64,000 bases of DNA from Ampelomyces quisqualis (Eukaryota > Ascomycota > Dothideomycetes > Pleosporales > Phaeosphaeriaceae), in contig JAGTXZ010000018.1 of NCBI GenBank assembly GCA_018398575.1, positions 806,001 through 870,000 on the forward strand. Reading direction: 5' to 3'. Position numbers and translations under genes: made by a program. Position 1 is the first letter of the stretch. Every line of letters starts with the position of its first letter. Below are positions 40,470 to 51,000 of the stretch, in pieces. The notes below the pieces were generated by a model. That model worked only from the letters and a program-made list of their open reading frames with translations, was not told the DNA's origin and did no database searches.

Positions 40470-40995
40470 CAACAAACAAATCAAATCAAATATAGGTACC
40501 TATATTTGATTTATTTAGTAAAATTAGCAGCTAAGCTATATTTAATTTGTTTGCTTAGTGTTTTAGGCTTATATGTTTAGTTACTTAACAAATATTTCGT
40601 ATACAAAGTCTTAGCGCTCTATTTTTAGTGTTTTGATTGGCTAGCAGCTACTAGACGCCTTACGCGTTACTCTAATTGTTCTCTATACAGCTGCAGCGCT
40701 TGTAGGTGTATCTAGTATATAATCAGGTTATGTAATTAGGTTATGTAATAAGGTTATGTAACTATTATCTAGCGTCCTTAAGAGTAAACGCGATTACGAT
40801 ACTAAAATATAGCTAAAACTTAACTAAAACGCGTTACGCAACTATGTATTAAAACACTAAGCATCTGCCAATATTAGCAAATAACCTGGTCTTTACATTT
40901 AATTTGTTAGATAAAATTGCTACTTATATTTAATATGCTTGTTTAGTTACACCTAATCAAAATAAATTGAATATTTGATCCATATTTGTTTGTTG
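40470..40995. mobile_element. MITE-like element with inverted ends (CAACAAACAAAT...)
   Basis: This 526-bp AT-rich block begins CAACAAACAAATCAAATC and ends with the inverse, GATCCATATTTGTTTGTTG. The ends match over about 12 bp exactly and further with a few changes. It carries a 30-bp perfect palindrome near the left end and a three-unit 13-bp tandem repeat (GGTTATGTAATTA, 40726-40762). It has no coding capacity, and I cannot identify a clear target duplication. This is most simply a non-autonomous DNA transposon. Confidence 0.6.
40483..40512. repeat. 30-bp perfect palindrome centred on GGTACC
   Basis: AAATCAAATATAGGT is followed directly by its exact reverse complement. Base pairing of the two arms would form a cruciform or hairpin. 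It lies 13 bp inside the left end of the MITE-like block. Confidence 0.9.
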
Positions 40996-41098
40996 TGCTA
41001 TGGAACAGATCGGATATGGAGTTTCCATGAAGGATCTCCTATTTTTGGCTTAGTGCCTTGGCAGTGCCTGCCTGTAGATAGCTTGAGCCGCCTCACTC

Positions 41099-41763
41099 AT
41101 GAGTCTCTCAACTCTAACTAATACGATCACGATACAACACGCTTTTGCTGTCTTTTGGGCCTCGGCCGTAGCATGTTGCGGAGTCTGCTCGGCGGTTGGT
41201 ATCTACTTGGGAGTCGGACTGGCGCGGTGCACCCGTGACAGCCACTATCTTCGTTCATTACAAGTTTTTCGACAATTCAAATGGAGGAAGAGATATCGTG
41301 TAGCCAGAAGTTCACAGGCTAGAGCCGTCCAAAGATGTCCAAGTTGATGTAAGGGTTGGAACCAAAGCTGTGGGTACTACCACCGGCTGTTCTCTCGGTA
41401 CGAGTTATCAAAAAGAGATCTGAGCGGCTGGAACAGGTAGCACAGCTTATCAAGAAGCTGCCCATGAAGGAGATCATATTTGAACTTGTGATAGAAGGAA
41501 GTTTTTTGACCGGTCCAGTGCTCGACCGCGGTACCCCTATCGACATTGATGGCAATGATCTTGTAGGCTTCTTTGGGGCTCTCGCTGATCAACTTGCCGA
41601 CTTAGGCGTTCAGATGATACTAAGATATAACCTGTTGACCTGCAATCAATATCGTCACATAAATGACCTTGTCAAGCCTGGCTTCATATGGAAATACCTG
41701 TACTGGAAGAAGGCACCGCCAGATACAGACGAACCTCAGGATGTTGTCATATTTGAAAAGTAG
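41099..41763 (+). CDS. Doubtful hypothetical gene at the edge of the transposon nest
   Basis: Two open stretches lie in different frames. One (41099-41347) starts with an ATG and has a hydrophobic segment, FAVFWASAVACCGVCSAVGIYLGVG, that could span a membrane. The other (41353-41763) reads like coding sequence (LEQVAQLIKKLPMKEIIFELVIEG, then DLVGFFGALADQLADLGVQMI) but has no ATG near its start. An intron or a frameshift would be needed to join them, and I find no clean splice pair. It stops 115 bp before the first 470-bp repeat. It may be a damaged or truncated gene. No family is recognised. Confidence 0.35.
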
Positions 41764-41878
41764 GGGACTGAGACCAAGTCTGAGTCCGTCTCTTCGCCGT
41801 CCAGCAAAGAGTTCAGTGAAGATGTTAAAATTAAGTAATCTTATATTTTTACAGAATAAGTAAGTTAACGTTATGTTC

Positions 41879-42254
41879 AAACTTAACAAAATAAGAAATT
41901 ATTTCTAGTAACTTTACTAGTTGCAATAAAGCATAACAATATAATATAAAACTATAAACAAAGTTTATATAAGTCTATAAATAGAACTACATATACGCTA
42001 GCACTAATCTAGCAATTATAAATAAACTAAACATACAATTTTTAAGAAAAGCTTACAAATTTTAGCTTATTCTTAAAATTACGTAATTAATATAGGCGCT
42101 AGACTAGCCTGCTTAGTTATTTCTAAAAATAGATGTTAAAGGCTCTTAATTCTGATCCTAACATCCTAAATAGGCCTAGTAACAGCTAAGATCTAAATTA
42201 CTTATAAGAGGACTAAAATTATGTAGCTCTTAATTAGGCAGTACAGGCAAAACT
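41879..42254 (+). repeat. Left 470-bp direct repeat, first part (split by a DNA transposon)
   Basis: Bases 41879-42254 align without gaps to 54931-55306. The remainder of the repeat is at 47760-47853. Differences between the copies are almost all C/T or G/A, as expected from RIP after duplication. The repeat begins AAACTTAACAAAATAAG and has no coding content. Confidence 0.9.
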
Positions 42255-45200
42255 ACGCTAGTAAATAGGTTTAGGGTACCTGCTTATAGGTAGAGGTTAG
42301 GTTAGGGTTAAGCATAAGGGGGGTAGAGTAGGGTTTGGGTTACGCAGAGGCTAGTGTAGGGTTTAGGTTAGAGTATATAGCTTAGGGTGTTAAGGTTAGG
42401 TTATTAGTTTAGTTAAAGTACCTGCTATAGAGTTATACTTATACAGCGCCTCTAATCTAACGCTTATAACAAGTATATTACTTAAGAGTAAAGTAGAGCA
42501 AAAGAAATAAGTTTATTTTAGCGTGTATTCTAAAATAAGGTTATTGCAGAAATAGTCTAATCTTGCAGCTATTTAATTAGCTTTATAACTTGCTTATTAT
42601 AGATATTTATTACTGTTTTTTACCTAGGTTGTTTTAGATAGTTAAGAGCTACTATTTATTACATTTTTTTATTACGCTTACTAGTCTAAGAAACAAGAAG
42701 GCCTTAATCTCTTCTTCTATAGGCGCTGCTTAAACTAAGAAGTCTAGAGTAGTGCACTATATAAAGGCGTTGCAAATTCCCTAATATTATTTTCTTTATT
42801 ACTCTTCTGCTCCTTATTACTTGTCTAATCTTTAAAACGTTAGATTCTAGAGCTAGTTAGACTAGTAAAATTAATAGAACCTAGAAGCTTAAGTAGATCC
42901 TAGACACTCTTAGTGCTATGTTAGAATCCTATAGTTAGTAATTATAGTGTAGAATAGTTTAGTTATACGTCCTCCTTAGTAATTGCGTATTTTATAACTA
43001 TAATCTTCTAGATTATTTCTGCTCTAAGCCTATACTATTAATCTTTTAAGATATCTTTTGCAGTATTAAACAAGTGCTTAACCCTAACTTCTATAAGCTG
43101 TACAGCTAGTACGTCTTTAGCTACTTAGGCTAGGCGTAGGTACGTATTTGTATTAGCCTGCTACTAGATAAGTATATTTAATAACTCTTCTTTATCTTCT
43201 TTACTAGTTAGAGGAGTACTAAGGTAGCAGAGAGCTTCTGTACAGAGTAGTCTAATACTTACGTTAGTTTTATAAGAAAGATTAGCGCTTAAACTACTAG
43301 ACTATATTGTTTAAGAAAGAGGCCTTCTAAACTACTAGTGTTTAAGTAGACGCTATAGTTACAAAGGATAAACTAGAGTATAGTCTCTATTTGTTGCTAC
43401 AGAGTTGTTTTTATATTAATTAATATAGTTTAAAAACTAACGCTAGTATATACGTTTAAAGTCTAGTCTCTATATATTACTCTAAGTTTTATTAGCAGTG
43501 CGCTGTAATAAACCTATGTAATAAACATAGTCTCTACCTTATATATAGTAAGCTTCTAGAATAGATTAAGAATAGTTATAACGTTATAAAGATATTCTTG
43601 TTCCTTATCTGTACGTAAATAATACTTTAACAACTTCTTCTTGCCTTTCTCTGCTGCTACCTTTACTACAGCTAGCTACTTCTTATAATAGCTAGTCTTA
43701 TTCTTCTTGTTAGATAGCTTAGTTGTTATTTGATTTAAAAAGTTAAAAAGTCTGTTATATATTAACTAGATGTATAGGGCCTAAAGTGTGTTACTTTTAC
43801 TAATTCTGTTAGTAGCTGTTTTAAAGTTTACTAGCATACGTGTTATTACTCTAAAGTATAACTACTTAGCAAGTACTAGCTAAAGCCTTTTAAGGTCTTT
43901 AAAGTCTGTAACTGCGTTATTATTCTGTAAATTACTGCTGCTACTTTATAGAGCCTAATTAAGTATAATCTCTTGCTCTAGCTACTTGTTAATATAAGTA
44001 GCTAGAGAGTAGGCGCGCTCGCATATATTATAGGTTAAATTCTACTTAGTCTTAATATCTTAAATTATACAGAGTTAATTTTTTAGCAGTATATTAGATT
44101 GTACCTTTAGAAATTGTTTAAAACGTTAGGAGGACAAATTAATAGCAATACAAATTGCCTAGATCTAAGAGAGCTTAGTGCGTAATAAAGAATTATAATA
44201 AAAGGTATAACATACCTTTTGCAAGAAGTTAGGCACTAATATGCTATTGTTAATCTAGTAAACGTAATAGCGTTGCAGCTGCTAAGCCTCTTTAATCTTA
44301 GGCAAGGCTGTTAGCCTTAGGTAGGCTATTATGTTCTATACTACTAAGTTAATAATATAAGTAAGGCATAGTATAGTATTTTCCTTTACGTTTTAAGAAA
44401 CCTTCTTATTAGCAAGATTACTTTCTAGGCTTCTACTAAGAGTACTGTTGTTTAAAGCGTTATTGCAGGTAACTGCTAGTAATTATTTTAATATTTTTGT
44501 GTTTTTAAGTACCTATATAAGATTAGATACTATAGAAACCCTAGTGTGCTGCCTACGCAAGGGTACAAAATCTAATAAAACCTCTCTTATCTACTAACTA
44601 GTGTTAATATAATAGGCTTTAATAGCTAAAAAGCTTAGGTAGTTAGTAGCAGACTAGGCGTTAAAGGCAATTAAGATTTTTGTTAACTTGCTAAGATTAG
44701 AAAGGAGGTTTTTAGTTACCTGCTTGTATTATTCTTAGAGTATAAGAGTAAACTTGTATCAGCTAGGTATAGTAGTGCTAGGCTAGAGAAACTCTACAAA
44801 GCAGTAAAATAAGAGTTGCTCTAATATTTAAAAAGACTAGTTCTTATTAAGAAGTACTTGTACAATTTCTAGTTTAAATTGCTAGGTAGTAAATAGTTGC
44901 AGGAGTTATAGACGTAATAGTATAACAAATAGGAGTAGCTACCTTATATAAATAGATTCTATAACTTTTCTACAACTATTAGACTAAAGGTAGTTGCTAA
45001 GGTGTTTTGTTTTTATATACTTATTAGTTAGGTGTTAAAGTATGTACCTATAGTTTAGGCAATATACGTGTAGTTTACTACTTTTAATATAGGCCTTTTT
45101 TCTAAATTAAGTCTATATAATAGCAGAATATTTAGCTCTACTCTATTAAGAATTAGAATTATTAAAGTCTTAGGCCTATAACATATTCTACTACTAGGCA

Positions 45201-47750
45201 TTCTATACAGTATATATAGTAGCATTATCTTAAATTAGCTACTTAAGAATAGTAACTATTCTCTTAATTCTAGACTTAAAGATTTAAGAGGCGTTAAGTA
45301 TAAATTTGTAGAGTATTTTAGGTAGATTAGAGTATAGGTTGTCTAAAAGTAAAGAAAAGTTGCTTAGGTCTATGTATATAATAAAAAAGTGTAATAACAA
45401 AGTAGTAATATCTTATAAGAAGAGAGTAGTAATTGTAGTAACAATAAAATAGTAAAACTATAGTTTAGTATTACTTTAAGTAAGAGAGGTAGGCGTTCTA
45501 CTAAAAGTGTTATTCCCCTAGTTAGGGGGCAGATAGTAGGGCTAAACTTTTAGAAATTAAGAAATTAGGTTTTACAGTAGTAGCAAAATTTTTAGGTCTT
45601 AACTATATTAGGTAATAATATATAGCAGATTTAATTATACATGTTACTTAGTATCTAAACAGCTCTTCTAAGTACTATTAGAGAACTTCTCTTAAGTGCT
45701 ATTGCTCTAATCCTTATTCTTCTTATCTTTATATTTATTAGGCAACGTCTTATAGTATGCCTCTAGCTCTTTACTAGAATCTTTAACCTCTTTCTTATAT
45801 TTAGTTTTATTGCGTCTCTTAACGTATAGTATATTACTATAGAGCTCTAGAGGCTAATTAAACATAGAGAGAGGTGTTAGCTTATGCCTTCTAGCAGACT
45901 AGTTAGAATAAGTATGTAATAAAATAACGTGATAAACTTACTACTAATTCTAATTAGTTACTAGAGCTAACTTGTTAAGCGTTAGCTTATTGCAAAATTT
46001 AAGCTATTTAGCCTTAGCTTGTAGTGTTTTAAAGCTTTTTCTCTTAAGAAGGTGTAGCTTATAAGTATACTCCCTTTAGAGTATTTTCTCTACAGCTCTA
46101 CTAGGCCTATAAACGCAAGTATAAGCTTAAGCTAACAATTTTTTTTACTTTAAGTCTAAAGTTGCTGTAGAGAACTCCTTTATAACAATGTTGTAGGCGC
46201 GTATATTAATTTTAATTTAGATAGCCTCTTATTTTTAATTAACTTAAGTAATAGAGGCTGTTAACTACTTAGCTTTGTATATTAGTAAAAATAATATAAT
46301 AAAAAGGTATAATAACTTACTAGATTGCTTGCTATTAAAACGCTTTGCTACCTAGGCCTTAAGCTTATACTTAAGTTTCTTAGCTTATTACCTTAGAGAC
46401 AACGCCTTATACCTATTACCTTTCTTAACCTTCTTCTTAAGCTAGTATTTAGCTAATTAGTCTAAGGACTTAGCCTTTGCAATAGCAGCTAGCTCCCTAG
46501 ATTATATAGCGCTGCTGCTAAGCTGCCTGCTAGAGTTAACTTTAAAATTTATTAGTTAGCCTTGCTTTAGCGTATTACTACTACAAGAGTTAAGGATATA
46601 GCTAATCTTATTATCCCTAGAAGCAAAACCCTAGACAAATAAGTATAATTTATAGTAAAGTTCTAAGAATATTACTATTATAAGCTAGGCCTACTCCTCT
46701 TTCTTAAAATTTAGTAGAACTCTAACAGAAATAGGTAGTAGAAAGCCCTTAGGCTTGTTAATAACTTTAATTTCCTTAGACTTAACAGATTCTATAGCGC
46801 TAAGTGTAATAAAGTAATGTAATAAAGTATGTTACTATTACAGGCGTATAGCTTTAGTATTTTATTTTAGCAGCCTATAACTAATAACGCAGTAAGTTAG
46901 TCTATGCGTAAGCAGGCTACTAGTGTGCTTTCTGCCTACTGCCTGTGCTTACTGCCTTTTAGCCTATTAAAAAAAAGGCACCTTAAGCTAGGTAGTAGGT
47001 TATTACAATTCTTTATTATGCTTATTTACTTACTACGCAAAGCTGTGTTGCTTAGAAAGATTTACTAATACTAGAGGTCTACTAAGCTCCTTATCTGTAA
47101 GCTGCTCTTCTAGTAACTTTTGCGCAAAATAGCTTAAGAATGCGTCTAAAGCACTAGTAGTAGTCTTTGCTTCTAAAAATTAGCTGTTAAAGCAGCTTAA
47201 GAGGCTGCTAAGGCCTATATAGTTATTTTTTTAAAGGGTTTATTTCTTAACCCTATTTTTTTAACAAAATTCTAACTAAATATAGATACAAATATAAATG
47301 TAATCTACGCAAAAAGAGTTACTATATAGGCAAAGGATATTAGACTTGCGCTTAAGTACTATTAGAAGTTTAGCTCTTATTAAGTATTTGCGTAAGAGAT
47401 CTAGAATCCTTTACTTTTATATATATTAAAAATAAAGACCTAATTCCCTCTTTATTGTAATAAAAATTTGTAATTACTATGCTATTTTTGATATCCCTAG
47501 TATAGTTTTACCTCTGTAAAATTTAGCATATTTTTAGAAACTTAATCTTATAAAATTAGTAGTTATATACTTTAAATTTTATTTAATTGCGCAAAACTTA
47601 TGCAACCTAACCTTAACCTGCAATTAATTACTTCTAACCTAACCTCTACCTACTTTTAGCGTTAATTAAATAGGTAGAGGTTAGGTTAGGTATAGAGTCT
47701 TATGTAAAGGTACCCTACCTTAACCCAACCTCTACCTATTTACTGCTGTA
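42255..47750. mobile_element. 5.5-kb DNA transposon remnant, RIP-degraded (MULE- or hAT-like)
   Basis: The insertion splits the left 470-bp repeat. It is flanked by identical copies of GGCAAAACT (42246-42254 and 47751-47759), a target duplication of 9 or 10 bp. The undisturbed repeat on the right has a single GGTAAAACT at the matching place. Ends are inverted: ACGCTAGTAAATAGGT at the left and ACCTATTTACTGCTGT at the right, agreeing at 13 of 16. Subterminal zones hold many AGGTAGAGGTTAGG-type motifs. A 9-bp duplication suggests Mutator-like elements, and 8 bp would suggest hAT. All reading frames are broken by TAA/TAG, so I cannot name a transposase. The AT-rich interior might also contain smaller nested elements. 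Confidence 0.75.
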
Positions 47751-47759
47751 GGCAAAACT

Positions 47760-47853
47760 AATCTGAAACTATCTAAAACTAGCTAAAACTTAACGCTAGG
47801 GTCTAAAACCTAGTAACTATCTAATAAAACTAGTAAAACTAGATATTAGTTAC
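47760..47853 (+). repeat. Left 470-bp direct repeat, second part
   Basis: Bases 47760-47853 align without gaps to 55307-55400 and complete the left repeat. It ends GATATTAGTTAC directly against the first base of the gypsy LTR (TGTAATAGG). Confidence 0.9.
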
Positions 47854-48040
47854 TGTAATAGGCTAGGCTTTGCCTAGCCCTTTGCCTTTTTAGAAAGAGC
47901 TTAGTCTAGCCTTACTACCTCTTTATAGACTAGTACGCACAGAGAGTATATAAACCCTTTCTATAATTAGTAGAGAAGCTTAAGGAATATAACTCTTTTT
48001 AGCACCTTATTATTCTATCTTTGCAGGCTAGCCTATAATA
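47854..48040 (+). repeat. Left LTR (187 bp) of the gypsy element
   Basis: This is a direct repeat of 54207-54393. Differences are mainly transitions. It starts TG and ends TA, where the right copy ends CA, consistent with a C-to-T change. Confidence 0.9.
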
Positions 48041-51000
48041 ATTGTATTCCTTCCTAATATAATAACAACTGCAGAATAGCTCTATCTAACTAACACTCTA
48101 ATACTAAGTTAGAGCCTAAAGGGTAGGAGTCTTAAACTAACCTTTAGGCTTACTATACTCTATTAGACAGTTGCCTTTAAGCTATAGAGAACTAAATTAA
48201 CGCCCTAGAGATAGTACTCTAGTCTCTTATTACTTAACTTACAAACTTCTTTTTCCCCTCTTTAGCTTTTACACTAAACCTCTTTTTAGCACCTTATAAT
48301 ACATAAACTACTAGAAATTTAACGCTTACTACTTTTACTCTTTCTCTAGTCTAACATAAGCTACTACTTCTAAGCAACCTGTTTTTAGGCAACAAGTCCT
48401 GCTTTACTACTTAGAAGGTTACTATAACCTATAAGCTTAAGACTAACTCTACTTTTATTAAGAGCGCCTAGAACTAATACACCTTTATTTAGGCTAACTT
48501 GTTGCTAAAGGTTTAATAGAAAGTTACTCTTTACTACGCTAGCAGAAGAGAAGTAAGCAATTAGGACCCTGTAAACTTTATAAAATATCTTAATTTTTGC
48601 TATAAAGATAAGCATAGTAAGAAACATGCTTAAGTAGTTTTAGAGGGGCTGCGCTAGACTAAGAAGGAGTCCTTTGCTAACTTCTTTTTGCGCTTTAAGT
48701 CTTTTCTCTTGCAATATAGAGGAGCAACGTAAAATAACAAATAGTAACTTAATAAATTATAATACGCTCTAAACTACTTCTTGTAACAAGTTACTCTTTA
48801 CTGCAGCGTTTTCTATACTAATTACAACTAGGTAGTAGTAGAGTACTAATTTATTGCAATTAACTTAGAAACTGTAGCTATTAAGAAGTATTAACACTTA
48901 TACACAAAAGAAGAGACCTAGGTAAAGAGAGACTTAGATAGGGACGTTAAGATAGTAACAGTGTCTGTAGTTAGTATAGGTTTAAAGACAAAAGAATAAG
49001 TTAAAGCCTAGTAAGCAAATAGTGCAGGCTAACTTTAGTTAAAAAACTAAGTCTCTAAAGAGCTTTATAAGCAGTGTTATAATAGTAATCTATATACGTA
49101 TTGTAGTAAGCAAGGACACTACGTGCAGGGCTGTCTAAACATAGTATAGATCTACGCTGTTAGCGCTTTACGCAGCAAAAAAGCCCTAATAGAAATTTTA
49201 AAAAACTAGTAGCCTCTACCTTCTTAGAGAGATAGAAGCGCTTCTTAAATAGCGTTAGTAGAGAAGACAAAGAATAAGAGACGCTACTTAACTACCTTAA
49301 CAGCAACTTATTTCTTGTTTTACTATTACTAGATAGCGCTACTAACGTTAACGCTTTAGTAGATATAGGATATAAGTGTTATAGCGCTATTAATGCTGCG
49401 CTAGCAGATAGGATAAAGGTACGCACTACTAATATTCTACTACAATACCTAAAGTAGGCTGCTACAAATAGTACGCCTACGCTAATTACTTAAATTGCGT
49501 TTTTAGACTATAATATTAATAGTTAGCAATCGCAATTAGTTGCTTACTTAGTCTCTAGCCTTACCTATAACTTAATCCTAGGAAAACTATAGCTAGCTTA
49601 TAAAGAGGTAGCTATTTATGCAACTAATAGCATAATAACTATTAGGTAGGCTAAAAACCTACTTGTAAAGGAGAAGGCCTACTGCACTATCCTACTACTT
49701 CTAAAAGAGATTAGCGCTACTAAAGCAACATAAGAGTTTTATAACAATTCTAAGTTATAAAAGCGCTATATAATGTTTACTATAACTAGTATTTACACTA
49801 TAATAAATATGTTAAGCAAGTTACCTAAGGAGTAGATATTAATAACTTTACTTTTGCTGTAGATCTTAGACTTTGCAGATATTTTTAACAAACGCTCTAC
49901 TTCTAGTCTACTTCTGCACAGAAGCTAGATAGACTATTATCTAACTCTAACTAAGCAAGAATAAGAAGACTCTAGACTTTTCTTAGAGTCTGTTATACTC
50001 TATGCCTTGCAATTAGCTAATAGAGCTGCAATAGTAAGTTATAGACCTCCTAGATAAGAGCTAGATCTGCGCTAGCTTCTTTGTAGTAAGAGCCCTAGTT
50101 TTGCTAGTAAAGAAAGCTTTAGGTGTATAGCGCCTCTATATTAACTACTAGGCCCTAAACAAAATTACAAAGGTAGATTAATACCTACTCTTATTAATTA
50201 AAGAAACTCTTTATATACTCTCTTAGGCAAAGTAGTTTACAAAGGTTAATGTTTGCTTAGCCTTCTACTAGATAAAAGTTATAGTAGAAGATAAGCACCT
50301 TATAGCGTTTTGCATACGCTTTAGCCTCTTTAAGTAGCTTGTCTGTCCTATAGAACTCTTTAGTGCACCTTTCTCTTTTTAGCGTTACATTAATACTACT
50401 CTTAAAGAAACGCTAAAAGACTTTGCTATAGCATACCTAGATAATATACTTATCTACTCTAGTAGTTTACTTAAAGACTACTATAGTAAGGTGTAACAGG
50501 TTCTCTAACTTCTCTGCAACACTTGTCTATACCTAGACCTTAAGAAGTGTACTTTTGCAATAAAGATAGTTAAGTATCTAAAATATATTATTAAGGCAAG
50601 ATAGGCTGTCTAGCCTAACTCTGCTAAGGTACAGGCTATTACAGAATAAGAGCTCCTAACATCCTCTTAAGAAGTCTAGAGTTTCTTTAAGTTTGCTAAC
50701 TTCTACAGAAACTTTATACTAAATTTCTCTAGTATTATAGCTTTCTTATATACGTTAATAAAGAAGAACGCTGCCTTTCTATAGACAACTAAAGTGTAAT
50801 ACGTATTTAACTACTTAAAGCGTGTCTTTAGCTCTAAACTAGTTCTAACTTAGTAGGACTTTATACAGCCTATAATAGTAAAAGCAGATAGCTCTAGAAG
50901 TGCTCTTAAAAGGTACTTCTTATAAGACGTTAATAGAGTACTTTACTCTATTGCATACTACTCTATATCCTTATTACTTGTATAACGCAACTATACTATC

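Noticed and set aside
40080..40484. Minus-strand open frame of 134 codons
   Set aside because: It lacks an ATG at its start, and its 3' third runs through the MITE terminal repeat at 40136-40166; no family sequence was seen.
42281..42425. TTAGGG-like repeats as an internal or true telomere
   Set aside because: The motifs are irregular, occur in both orientations at both ends of one transposon, and are flanked by a target duplication, so they belong to the element.
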